Source of the DNA: Neptuniibacter victor
Lineage (GTDB): Bacteria; Pseudomonadota; Gammaproteobacteria; Pseudomonadales; Balneatricaceae
NCBI GenBank assembly: GCA_027943745.1
Contig: AP025763.1
Coordinates: forward strand, 3,100,001-3,164,000
Direction: 5' to 3'
Length of the DNA: 64,000 nucleotides
A model generated the notes under the pieces. It did not search any database, was not told where the DNA came from, and worked only from the letters and a program-made list of their open reading frames with translations. Positions 16,524 to 25,131 of the stretch are shown piece by piece (the first letter of the stretch is position 1; each line of letters opens with the position of its first letter). A program made the position numbers and the translations under genes.

Positions 16524-17366
16524 ATGATTAGAGCGCTGAAAATTACCTTATCAATCCTACTCATAGGATTATCATTTGAAAGCCAATCGGCTCCCAAAGC
16601 AGAATTATGGGACAGATGGCTTTCACATGACGCCCAGAGCGAAGAGACAATCAACCACCATATTTGGAATCAGTTCTTAAACAAGTACGTCGTAGAAGGT
16701 CAGGACAATCTTAATCGAGTTGCCTATCAGCGGGTCACGCTTCAAGATAAATCAGCACTAAAGCAATATATTAAAAACATCAGCAAACGCTCTATCAGCC
16801 GCTTAAATCGGCAGCAGCAACGTGCTTTTTGGATCAATCTCTACAATGCACTGACCGTCGATATCATCCTAGATCACTATCCCGTTAAATCCATACTAAA
16901 GATTAAACTCTCATCCGGTTTATTCACACGCGGCCCTTGGAAGAAGGATATCGTTGAAGTAGAGGGAGAAAAGTTAAGTTTAGATGATATTGAACATCGA
17001 ATACTCCGCCCTATTTGGCAAGACCCACGAACACACTATGCGGTTAATTGCGCATCGATAGGCTGCCCAAACTTAAGCAGACAAGCTTTTACAGAACAGA
17101 ATATGGACGAACAACTCAATCGCGCAGCTGAAAGCTATATCAACCACCCTAGAGGCGCTGATATAAACAAGGGAAAAATAATAGTTTCAAGTATCTATGA
17201 ATGGTTTAAGGAGGATTTTGAGGGAGATGACCAGGGAGTTATTAGGCATTTAAAACGATATGCGAAACCAGAATTATTAAAACAGTTAACAACCGTTCAA
17301 CGCATTCATGATGATCAATATGATTGGCAGCTAAATGAATACAAAGTACGCGCTACTCATCAGTAG
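16524..17366 (+). CDS. Exported DUF547 domain protein
   Basis: This 280-residue protein has a predicted signal peptide (about 1-22, ALKITLSILLIGLSF, then SQSAP). The DUF547 core is clear: RLNRQQQRAFWINLYNALTVDIILDHYP, SILKI, LSLDDIEHRILRP, DPRTHYAVNCASIGCPNLS and SSIYEWFKEDF. The conserved Cys in NCASIGCPNL suggests a thiol-enzyme-like (transglutaminase-related) fold, but no activity is established. Its end overlaps the convergent sseA by 14 bases. Confidence 0.88.
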   Translation: MIRALKITLSILLIGLSFESQSAPKAELWDRWLSHDAQSEETINHHIWNQFLNKYVVEGQDNLNRVAYQRVTLQDKSALKQYIKNISKRSISRLNRQQQRAFWINLYNALTVDIILDHYPVKSILKIKLSSGLFTRGPWKKDIVEVEGEKLSLDDIEHRILRPIWQDPRTHYAVNCASIGCPNLSRQAFTEQNMDEQLNRAAESYINHPRGADINKGKIIVSSIYEWFKEDFEGDDQGVIRHLKRYAKPELLKQLTTVQRIHDDQYDWQLNEYKVRATHQ

Positions 17367-18210
17367 CAATGCCGCACTTAGGATCTCGAATCCATTCACT
17401 CCATGAACCCGCATAAATCTTGCCACCATCAAGCCCTGCTATACGCATGGCAAGCAGATTGTGACACGCTGTAATCCCAGATCCACACATATGAACAATC
17501 TCCTTGGCGTTGTCACTCTCAACTACGCCCTGCCATTCGTCTCGCAAACGATCCGATGACTTAAAAAAGCCATTGACGATGTTATCAGTTAGCGGACGAT
17601 TAATTGCCCCCGGGATATGACCCGCGACAGGATCTATAGGCTCAACCTCTCCTCTAAAACGCTCAGCTCCACGAGCATCAATGAGAGAGATAGCATCCTT
17701 ACTAATCAAATCCTTAACTTGCGACGTGCTTAAGCTATCACCTGACAGATCATCAGAATAAAAATCACAGCTCGAAGTATCTAACTCATCTAGATAAGTG
17801 GGTGACATCGAACTCTCAGGACCACCAGCTGCCTGCCAAGCCGGAAAGCCGCCATCTAGAACAGCAACAGCCTTGTGCCCTAAGCAGCTAATCAACCACC
17901 ATGCTCTCGCAGCCATCGCGCCAGCACAGTCATCATATACAACCACTTGGGTCTCTTTAGTCACGCCCATTGAATACAAGCAATCTCTAAATTTATCCAA
18001 ATCCGGTAAAGGGTGTCGACCACTTGAAGGCGTTATTGGGGACGAAAGGTCGTTATCAAGATGGAGATAGAAAGCATTCGGAATATGCCCAGCATTATAG
18101 GCTTTATAGCCTGCATCAGGATCGAGCAAACTGAACCGGCAATCAATAACAACACATTTGCCGGTGAGTGATGCCGTTAACTCTTCAATACTGATGATAG
18201 TGGTGTACAT
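17353..18210 (-). CDS. sseA: 3-mercaptopyruvate sulfurtransferase
   Basis: This protein is built of two rhodanese domains. The first (about 5-120) begins with VVIDCRFSLLDP; the second (about 160-285) holds the active-site loop HMCGSGITACHNLL, whose CGSG-T form is typical of mercaptopyruvate sulfurtransferases rather than thiosulfate-specific rhodaneses. It moves sulfur from 3-mercaptopyruvate to thiols or cyanide. The 285 residues agree with E. coli SseA. ATG 18210 is preferred over an in-frame TTG at 18219. It lies 24 bases behind trpS on the same strand and may be co-transcribed. Confidence 0.9.
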   Translation of the reverse strand: MYTTIISIEELTASLTGKCVVIDCRFSLLDPDAGYKAYNAGHIPNAFYLHLDNDLSSPITPSSGRHPLPDLDKFRDCLYSMGVTKETQVVVYDDCAGAMAARAWWLISCLGHKAVAVLDGGFPAWQAAGGPESSMSPTYLDELDTSSCDFYSDDLSGDSLSTSQVKDLISKDAISLIDARGAERFRGEVEPIDPVAGHIPGAINRPLTDNIVNGFFKSSDRLRDEWQGVVESDNAKEIVHMCGSGITACHNLLAMRIAGLDGGKIYAGSWSEWIRDPKCGIATDE

Positions 18211-18234
18211 ATTCCTCAACTTCCCTCTCTATCG

Positions 18235-19512
18235 CTATAAATAAACGGCGAGCTCTTCTTGTAAAATATCCAGTTCATTTTGTGCTTTTTGCTTAGCTTT
18301 TTTCTTTAGACCTTCCACCTCAGCGCTCTTATCAGCAATCAGCACTTGAGCGACGGCTGATTTATCACTTGCCTGCTCCACTTGCTCTAGCAAAGGCTTC
18401 AACTGCATTAGGATGCCACGACGACGCCCCTCTTCAGCCCGCGCGATCGCTTCTGCTGACTTTTCCTTTTTTTGCTTCTCTTCAGTTTTTTCAGTAGCAA
18501 CATAAGTCAGTGGACGAATACCAGATGCTATACGTACCTGCTCCATCAATGGCGATGCCACTTGACGCGCCTTGTCTGCGCCCTTTAATAACACTTCTTC
18601 AACAGCCCCAAGGTCATTCATTAGCTCATTGTAACGAATACGCGGCGCAGCTAATTTACTATCCAAAAACTCAAAAAGTTCTTTCTTTGCATCACCCCAA
18701 CCAATCCCATTCTCAAACTGCTGACGCATGGCTAAGCTTTCTTGCTCATTCGCAAAAGAGCTATAAAGCTGAAAAATAGTGCTTGCATCAGCATCTTTTG
18801 GCTCACCAGGTGCTCTAGTATCCGTTTTAATCTGCTTGATTAACTTATAAAGCTCATCGGCGCTTCCGAATAAAGGAATCGTGTTATCGTAACTCTTAGA
18901 CATCTTACGACCATCTAGGCCTGGAATGAGTTGAGTTTCTTCATCAACAACCGCTTCAGGCTGAGTGAAAAGCTTCTCATAAGTATGATTAAAGCGACCC
19001 GCCACATCACGTGCCATCTCAATATGCTGGATCTGATCTTTACCTACCGGTATCAGGTCGGCATTAAACATCAAAATATCAGCCGCCATTAAAATAGGGT
19101 AACTAAAAAGCCCCATCGTAACGCCGTCATCTAGGTCCGACTTTCCAGCATCACGATTCGCATCAACAGACGCTTTATAAGCATGTGCTCGGTTCATCAA
19201 ACCTTTAGAACACATACACGTTAAAATCCAAGTAAGCTCAGTAATCTCAGGGACATCAGTCTGACGATAAAAAGTCGCCTTATCTGTATCTAGACCCAGC
19301 GCCAACCATGTTGCAGCAATCTCTCTGGTAGATTGCGCCACACGGTCCGGATCATGACACTTAATCAAGGCGTGGTAATCGGCTAGAAAATAAAAATTAT
19401 TGTAACGATCACCTTGGCTAAGTTCGATCGCAGGCTTTATTGCACCTAGATAATTACCGATATGCGGAGTACCACTGGTTGTAATACCCGTCAGAACTGT
19501 TTTCTTTTCCAT
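18235..19512 (-). CDS. trpS: Tryptophan-tRNA ligase with C-terminal extension
   Basis: TrpRS charges tRNA-Trp. The class I signatures are visible: PHIGNYLG (about residues 16-23, HIGH-type) and GRKMSKSYDN (about 200-209, KMSKS), with LADYHALI, MAADILMFNADLIPVGKDQIQHIEMARD and KTDTRAPGEPKD between and after them. At 425 residues it is about 90 longer than E. coli TrpS. The extra C-terminus (about 340-425) is a Lys/Glu-rich coiled coil that also contains a GILMQLKPLLEQV helix. Extended TrpRS forms are known in other gammaproteobacteria. ATG 19512 is the only good start. Confidence 0.95.
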   Translation of the reverse strand: MEKKTVLTGITTSGTPHIGNYLGAIKPAIELSQGDRYNNFYFLADYHALIKCHDPDRVAQSTREIAATWLALGLDTDKATFYRQTDVPEITELTWILTCMCSKGLMNRAHAYKASVDANRDAGKSDLDDGVTMGLFSYPILMAADILMFNADLIPVGKDQIQHIEMARDVAGRFNHTYEKLFTQPEAVVDEETQLIPGLDGRKMSKSYDNTIPLFGSADELYKLIKQIKTDTRAPGEPKDADASTIFQLYSSFANEQESLAMRQQFENGIGWGDAKKELFEFLDSKLAAPRIRYNELMNDLGAVEEVLLKGADKARQVASPLMEQVRIASGIRPLTYVATEKTEEKQKKEKSAEAIARAEEGRRRGILMQLKPLLEQVEQASDKSAVAQVLIADKSAEVEGLKKKAKQKAQNELDILQEELAVYL

Positions 19513-19712
19513 ATAATTGTCTTCTCTTACACCTTGAGCTACCTGAAATATGAGTTATTTTGGCAGCATGGCACTGAAACCATTTGAATGTTCGATATAA
19601 TACCGAAAATTTGCTCTAATTTCGCCCGCTTATCAATCCAATGTCGTGATGACAACGTACGGGTTAAGGTGCTAAAAAGAACAAAACAATAACAATATAA
19701 TTAGAGACTCTT

Positions 19713-20003
19713 ATGACAGAATCTATCGCTTCGTGGGTTACTCTTGCCGCGCTATTCTCCAGTTCCGGTTGGTATATCTATCACAATGCAGAACGCAATA
19801 TTCACAATATAATCATGAGCGTGATGACCGGGATACTCTGCCTTTTTGGTGGTTTCTTATTTTCAGGTGCGGTAATGAAAGTCGTAGGGAAGTTTGACAG
19901 CGCATTGATACCCGCTTTGCTCGTTTGTGTTGGCACAGCATTATGCATTGTTGCGCATACTGCTTATACAAAACGTAAGAAAGTGCTTAGTAAAACAAAA
20001 TAA
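19713..20003 (+). CDS. Small inner-membrane protein of unknown function
   Basis: This is a 96-residue protein with three predicted membrane helices (about 6-23, 31-52 and 62-82) and a basic end (TKRKKVLSKTK) that would face the cytoplasm. I do not recognise the family. It lies alone between the trpS start and yaaA, reading rightward; TTAGAGA lies just upstream of the ATG and a good terminator follows. Its placement supports a real gene. Confidence 0.65.
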   Translation: MTESIASWVTLAALFSSSGWYIYHNAERNIHNIIMSVMTGILCLFGGFLFSGAVMKVVGKFDSALIPALLVCVGTALCIVAHTAYTKRKKVLSKTK

Positions 20004-20086
20004 TCCAGTCGTTTTTAACAGTAGGACGCTTTCAAACAGCCGTCACCGATAGATGACTCGACATAGCACCCCGATCTAAAAAAAGG

Positions 20087-20116
20087 AAAAAGACCATTTG
20101 GAAAATGGTCTTTTTT
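20087..20116 (+). terminator. Intrinsic terminator after the small membrane protein gene
   Basis: AAAAGACCATTT (20088-20099) pairs with AAATGGTCTTTT (20103-20114) around a three-base loop and ends in six T residues. It lies 85 bases behind the gene. Confidence 0.9.
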
Positions 20117-20174
20117 GTATCGGCATAGAACGTTATTATCCTTTAAACCATCCATATAAAGCAGACTAAACCTT

Positions 20175-20951
20175 ATGCTGATTGTCGTTTCCCCTGCAAA
20201 GACTCTAGATTTCGAAACTGCGCCAGTGACAGAACGCTACTCGCAACCCGAATTCATTGATCATTCAAAACTGTTGATAGACACACTTAAAAAACTATCG
20301 GTACAAGATGTTGCTGGATTAATGAAATTGAGCGACAAACTTGCCAGTCTCAATGTTGCTCGATTCGAAACATGGCAGCCAACATTTAACATAGAAAACG
20401 CCAAGCAAGCAGTCCTCGCTTTTAAAGGTGATGTATATACAGGGCTTGATGCTGAATCACTATCTGAAGATGATCTATCATTTGCTCAACAACACCTCAG
20501 AATTCTTTCAGGGCTATATGGCGTATTAAAGCCATTAGATCTAATGCAGGCCTATCGTTTAGAAATGGGCACAAAGTTAGAGAACCCGCGTGGCCAAAAC
20601 CTTTATCAGTTTTGGGGAACGATAATTTCTGACCACTTAAACAGTGAACTTGCTCGCTGCGAGAAACAAGTACTGATCAATCTGGCATCAAACGAGTATT
20701 ACAAAGCGGCCAAAGAGAAGAACATTCAGGGCCGCATCATCACGCCAGCCTTTAAAGATTGGAAAAATGGTCAATATAAGATGATTAGCTTTTACGCTAA
20801 AAAAGCACGTGGCCTCATGACACGTTATATCATTCAAAACAAGATTGAAGACCCAGAGCAACTGAAAGCGTTTGATTTAGACGGTTACCGCTTCGCTCCA
20901 AGTATGTCCGAAGGTGATAACTGGACATTTATAAGAGACCACGAGGAATAG
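20175..20951 (+). CDS. yaaA: Peroxide stress protein YaaA
   Basis: YaaA (formerly DUF328) lowers free iron during hydrogen peroxide stress in E. coli and has a DNA-binding fold. The 258 residues match through [117 protein letters not shown] and GYRFAPSMS. It is a single-gene unit between terminators. No OxyR-type site was recognised upstream. Confidence 0.95.
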   Translation: MLIVVSPAKTLDFETAPVTERYSQPEFIDHSKLLIDTLKKLSVQDVAGLMKLSDKLASLNVARFETWQPTFNIENAKQAVLAFKGDVYTGLDAESLSEDDLSFAQQHLRILSGLYGVLKPLDLMQAYRLEMGTKLENPRGQNLYQFWGTIISDHLNSELARCEKQVLINLASNEYYKAAKEKNIQGRIITPAFKDWKNGQYKMISFYAKKARGLMTRYIIQNKIEDPEQLKAFDLDGYRFAPSMSEGDNWTFIRDHEE

Positions 20952-20988
20952 AAGACTAGCGTAGGTCGCGATACAAAGCGCTAGACAT

Positions 20989-21019
20989 AAAAAAGCCAAA
21001 GCAATGCTTTGGCTTTTTT
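20989..21019. terminator. Bidirectional intrinsic terminator
   Basis: AAAAAAGCCAAAGC (20989-21002) pairs with GCTTTGGCTTTTTT (21006-21019) around a three-base loop, between yaaA and the convergent Tim44-like gene; A and T runs flank both sides. Confidence 0.93.
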
Positions 21020-21038
21020 CTTACTCAGTTAACGAAGA

Positions 21039-21923
21039 CTAGTTTTGCTGAATACCCACAATAAACCAATCTGCATTGTCCTGACGCATATCGCGTGACA
21101 AATGCCATGTTTCGTTAAATTCAGTTGTCTCTTCAGAGTTTTCTTTAAGCCAGCCATAAAAATTAACACTTACAATAACTTCATCTTTATTTTCAATAAA
21201 ATTGGCTAGTTCTGCCATGACAGAAACAACTTCTGTCGTTTGGTTTTCAGGATGTTTCGCTCTCTCTTCCTTCAGCAAGTTATACATTTCAGGTGCTGTA
21301 TAGCTTTGAATCTCTTCCCAATTATTGCTATCCCATGCTTTTTGTAGATTCACAAAATGTTCACGGGAACCTTCAAGAAAAGCTTCCTGATTAAACCAAG
21401 ATGGTAATTTAATATCATTGCTTTCACCCCAACCGGAACTAAAAGAAGGCATAGGTTTGAACTCTTTTGCCTCTTCCGGTTGCGCTTCACGCTGCATTGG
21501 CTGTTCGTGTGGATTAATCTCGTACTGCTGAGGACTATTCGCATAAGTTGGTTGTGGCTGCTGAGCCTGCCTACGCATCGACATAATCTTATAAATAATA
21601 AAGATCACACCCGCGATGAGTAGTAGATCCATAAACTGAATACCATCAAAAGCGCCACCAAATAAAAGCGCACCAAAGATACCGCCAGCAAGCAAACCTG
21701 CCATTAAACCGCCAAAACCACTGCGCTTCGGCGCAGCTGCTGCTGACTTCTGTTGCGTATTAGTTGCCGATGACTGCTTTTGAGCAGGGGCTGACTGAGA
21801 TTTTTTTGATGTAAAACTCTTACCAAATGATGATCCACCACCTAAACGCTTTGCTTCAGCAACTTCTGACATAGGGAGTGAAATTAAAAACACTGCCATC
21901 AGTGTGACAAAAAATGTCCGCAT
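21039..21923 (-). CDS. Tim44-like domain membrane protein
   Basis: This 294-residue protein has a signal or anchor at the start (MRTFFVTLMAVFLISLP, then EVAEAKRLGGGSSFGKSF). A Ser/Gln/Ala-rich low-complexity stretch follows (about 35-70), then a glycine-rich hydrophobic region with two membrane segments (about 73-112, FGGLMAGLLAGGIFGALLFGG and FMDLLLIAGVIFIIY). The C-terminal Tim44-like lipid-binding domain (about 175-294) includes FLEGSREHFVNLQKAWDSNNW and TETWHLSR-like FNETWHLSRDM. The family is related to the bacterial TimA proteins; the job is unclear. ATG 21923 is chosen because AGGAG lies five bases upstream; the longer open frame overlaps the exporter gene. Confidence 0.85.
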   Translation of the reverse strand: MRTFFVTLMAVFLISLPMSEVAEAKRLGGGSSFGKSFTSKKSQSAPAQKQSSATNTQQKSAAAAPKRSGFGGLMAGLLAGGIFGALLFGGAFDGIQFMDLLLIAGVIFIIYKIMSMRRQAQQPQPTYANSPQQYEINPHEQPMQREAQPEEAKEFKPMPSFSSGWGESNDIKLPSWFNQEAFLEGSREHFVNLQKAWDSNNWEEIQSYTAPEMYNLLKEERAKHPENQTTEVVSVMAELANFIENKDEVIVSVNFYGWLKENSEETTEFNETWHLSRDMRQDNADWFIVGIQQN

Positions 21924-21937
21924 TGTTTCTCCTAACC

Positions 21938-22843
21938 TTACTGGCTCTTTTTTAATGATGTACCGGAAATTACAGCAAAATAAATTCCACTGAATATTAA
22001 GGCCATACCCCACAAATGGAAAGCCTGTATCTCCTCTCCAAGAAATATTACCGAAAGTAACATTCCCCATAGAGGGACCAAATGAATGAACAGACCGGCC
22101 CGTTGGGCGCTTAACTTTTCAACGCCATAATTCCAAAACAGATATGACAGTATAGAGGGAAATACAGCTAAATACGCTATCAAATAGTAAAGATCGTTGT
22201 CCCATTGCAATGGAGGCTCTTCCAACCTTTCCCACCAAGATAAGGGCGCAAGAATAACAACCCCAACAATCAGCGCTGCTGAGAAAAATGCAAAGCCTGG
22301 CAACTGTTTTGGACGCCAACGCAAAGCAACGCTATAAACGCCCCACACAAACATTGCACCAATTACCCACAAATCACCTGTATTGAAGTCCAGCGTTGAT
22401 AAAAGGGCCCACTCTCCACGACTAACAAGAAAAACAACCCCGACTAAAGAAACACACACCCCCAACCACTGCTTAAACGATGCCCTCTCGCCTAAAAAAA
22501 CTGAACTTAATAATAAAATCATGATTGGCATGGTCGATTGCATCAACGTACCGTTCAATGCCGTCGTCGTTTGTAAACCGATATAAGCAAGAGTGTTAAA
22601 GGTTGCAATGCTTAAAACCCCTAACATGACAATAACCAACCAGTTATCAGCGATCACCTTTCGATACTTATAGAGTGCAGGCAGAGCAAAGGGAGATAAA
22701 ATAATAAAAGCGCACGTCCAGCGAATAAAAGCCATCGTGATGGGAGAAATATCCACAGAAAAAGCACGCGCTAAAACAAAATTCCCTGCCCAAAACAGAG
22801 TGGTTAAGACTAATAAAAAATAAGCCAGGGGGAATAACCTCAA
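21938..22843 (-). CDS. EamA (DMT) family transporter
   Basis: This protein has ten hydrophobic segments in two EamA repeats, the layout of drug/metabolite exporters. Typical pieces are TTLFWAGNFVLARAF near the start, FIRWTCAFIIL, LGVLSIATFNTLAYIGLQTTTALNGTLMQSTMPIMILLLSSVFLGERASFKQW in the first repeat and LSAQRAGLFIHLVPLWGMLLSVIFLGEEIQAFHLWGMALIFSGI in the second. The substrate is unknown. The start is uncertain. I prefer TTG 22843, just after the stop of the preceding channel gene, which gives about 302 residues and the usual family start. ATG 22900 would overlap that gene by 53 bases. Confidence 0.85.
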   Translation of the reverse strand: MRLFPLAYFLLVLTTLFWAGNFVLARAFSVDISPITMAFIRWTCAFIILSPFALPALYKYRKVIADNWLVIVMLGVLSIATFNTLAYIGLQTTTALNGTLMQSTMPIMILLLSSVFLGERASFKQWLGVCVSLVGVVFLVSRGEWALLSTLDFNTGDLWVIGAMFVWGVYSVALRWRPKQLPGFAFFSAALIVGVVILAPLSWWERLEEPPLQWDNDLYYLIAYLAVFPSILSYLFWNYGVEKLSAQRAGLFIHLVPLWGMLLSVIFLGEEIQAFHLWGMALIFSGIYFAVISGTSLKKSQ

Positions 22844-22847
22844 ATGG

Positions 22848-24545
22848 TTAAGCAGAACGCTTCTGTAAAAAACGTGAAAGCAGATTATTACTGGCATCAT
22901 TGCCAGTTAACACATAGTGCAGCACATTGTAGTTATTCACAGTCCACTGCATGCGGCGATTTGATTTATTCAGCCCGCAAATCAATATTTCATCTCCAGG
23001 CTGAATAAGGTCCAGTTCACCAGGCAGCATTTCAATCTCCCCAGCTCTTCTCAGCATCAGCGGAAATGCATGTAAGTTACGTTTCCTATTATAAGGGTCT
23101 TTAAAAAACAGTGATAACTTCAACTCAAAGCCTTGCCTGAATGCCTCCATCACCGCAGGGGTCTCCTCCTCCGAAACAGTAAAGGCCCAACTATCGAGTT
23201 CATCATCACCTACGACACGGCTCATACGATTGATTAAAGTATGGGCCCAAACATCATCATAGTGTTGCTGCATCTCTTCGATAAAGACAGGTACTAGGGG
23301 TGATTTCACATGGGCCAAAATACGATTGGCGATAATTCGCCCTGGCTCCATGATAAAATCTGCTCGACTGCTTTTGAATACTAAGCTATTTGCATGGATA
23401 TTCTGACGTACGACCGTCAATAATTTGGGGTTTAACTCGCGTGCTGTCATCATAATCGACAGATTATCAGCATCATTGCCTGTACCGGCAACAATACCCA
23501 CTGCATCCATAACACCCGCTTCGATAAGTGTCACAGCCTCGGTCCCGACTCCTGTGACCTGGTGTGGAATATCCTCAATTTTTTTCGCATCAATATCTAC
23601 AACCGTCAGCGCCACATCACTTTCGTCAAAAGCACGATACAACGCTCTCCCAAACCGACCATGACCACAGATTATCCAACGTCCCTTAGTACGCTGATAA
23701 ACACTAGAAAGAGGACGGTGAAAAGGGTTATGAATCCAATCATATACAAGATGCATATAAGGCGCATGCGCAGCAAGCGATAAATATTGGGCATAAGTGC
23801 GAAATGGATCAATCACTAAATCCGTTCCAAATGATTGTAAATTAGCCGTAGTAATATCGGATTCAGTGCGGCTAATAACCATCCTCTCTGGGCATAAAAG
23901 CTTACTAGCAATTGATATAGATAGATTGACTTGATCACTGTCCGTTAACGCCATCACGCCGATGCATTTAGGATGTTGTAATCCAGCAGCGTCCAACAGA
24001 TCAGGTAATTGAGCATCAGCACACAGCGCCGGAACTGACACGGGTAGTTCATCCATCTCTAAAGCGTCAATGCGTTCCGGATCAATTTCAAGCACGACAA
24101 CACGTATGTCACGCCTGACTAATTGTCGAACAACGACACTCCCCGTCACACCATAACCACAAATCAAATAGAAGGGTTCATTCATCTGTTTCACGGTAGA
24201 TATAAATGAACGGCGTCGTAACATTCGACCAAAGATTGGTTCTTGAAGCAGCGCTAATGTCGTACCAATACCGTAGAGCCATGCGATGACGGTTGCGTAA
24301 ATGCAAAGCAATGTCCACATCCGCTGACCAGGCGTAAATTCATAAGGGATCTCACCGAAACCAATCGTTGACCCCATAAAAGAAACGAAATAAACCGCAT
24401 GAAAAAAGTCCATGCGATAAACATTACCTTGATCATCTATCCCCGGAATTAATACGAAACCGAGCACTGATATCGAATAAACGACAATCAATGTAATTAA
24501 TGGAAATCGAAGGCGCCTTAAAAAAAGATAGATGACGTTATTCAT
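22848..24545 (-). CDS. Ion-channel protein with pore loop and two RCK (TrkA-N) domains
   Basis: This 565-residue inner-membrane protein begins with two membrane helices (about 12-35 and 72-98). Between them is a pore loop with the filter-like TIGFGE instead of the usual TVGYGD of potassium channels. Two nucleotide-binding RCK domains follow: one starting FYLICGYGVTGSVVVRQL with DPERIDAL (about 124-240), and one starting WIICGHGRFGRALYRAF with VVDIDAKKIED (about 285-400). A C-terminal TrkA-C-like part ends near PGDEILICG. It probably gates a cation current by ligand or redox state. The GFG with Glu may alter selectivity. It is followed closely by the DUF6394-like protein's partner genes on the same strand. 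Confidence 0.85.
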   Translation of the reverse strand: MNNVIYLFLRRLRFPLITLIVVYSISVLGFVLIPGIDDQGNVYRMDFFHAVYFVSFMGSTIGFGEIPYEFTPGQRMWTLLCIYATVIAWLYGIGTTLALLQEPIFGRMLRRRSFISTVKQMNEPFYLICGYGVTGSVVVRQLVRRDIRVVVLEIDPERIDALEMDELPVSVPALCADAQLPDLLDAAGLQHPKCIGVMALTDSDQVNLSISIASKLLCPERMVISRTESDITTANLQSFGTDLVIDPFRTYAQYLSLAAHAPYMHLVYDWIHNPFHRPLSSVYQRTKGRWIICGHGRFGRALYRAFDESDVALTVVDIDAKKIEDIPHQVTGVGTEAVTLIEAGVMDAVGIVAGTGNDADNLSIMMTARELNPKLLTVVRQNIHANSLVFKSSRADFIMEPGRIIANRILAHVKSPLVPVFIEEMQQHYDDVWAHTLINRMSRVVGDDELDSWAFTVSEEETPAVMEAFRQGFELKLSLFFKDPYNRKRNLHAFPLMLRRAGEIEMLPGELDLIQPGDEILICGLNKSNRRMQWTVNNYNVLHYVLTGNDASNNLLSRFLQKRSA

Positions 24546-24564
24546 GATCAGGGATCAATCTAAA

Positions 24565-24948
24565 TTAACGGCGTAACATAGCGGTTTCCACCACTAATAA
24601 AATCACAGAGATAATATTTGCCAACAGTGCTCCACCGCTCAACGATACAACACTCGACATATTAGAAGCATCCATCCCTACACCACTAATCTGCTCGGCA
24701 TAGCCCCAAATACCTGCTGCGACGACCAATTGCAGATCCGCCACGAGAGACGTTGCTAGCATCAACGCGCCAAGATGGGTTCGATCACCAAACTTAATGA
24801 CTGTACAGATGAGACTAACCACAAGTGCCGCAAAAAATTCATAGACATTATGGTGAGAAGGCTCACCTATTTCACCCAAGAAAAAACCAAAATTTAGCGT
24901 TAGAGCTAACACAATAAAAAAAGCAAAAATAACCTTCTCTTGGTTCAT
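24565..24948 (-). CDS. DUF6394-like small membrane protein
   Basis: This is a 127-residue protein with four predicted membrane segments (about 5-22, 35-53, 62-85, 100-122). The block LTLNFGFFLGEIGEPSHHNVYEFFAALVVSLI and TVIKFGDRTHLGALMLATSLVADLQLV recalls the DUF6394 family, from memory only. It lies 19 bases upstream of the RCK channel gene on the same strand, so the two are likely co-transcribed and possibly act together; that link is inference. ATG 24948 is chosen, with AAGGA four bases upstream; the longer open frame from 25044 gives an untypical N-terminus. Confidence 0.7.
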   Translation of the reverse strand: MNQEKVIFAFFIVLALTLNFGFFLGEIGEPSHHNVYEFFAALVVSLICTVIKFGDRTHLGALMLATSLVADLQLVVAAGIWGYAEQISGVGMDASNMSSVVSLSGGALLANIISVILLVVETAMLRR

Positions 24949-25131
24949 AGCATCCTTCCTGCAATCTGAACGGGGTGATAAAAATCGATTGTAACACCCA
25001 CTGCCCCTAATTCCATTGAACTGAGCAAAGAAGATAGCAAACAATTCCGACTTTCCAGCTGGAACCCTAACCGTTATTCTTGGTCACAACAAAGTTATCT
25101 ATCTTTTTGCTCGTTTAATAAGGCACTGTTT

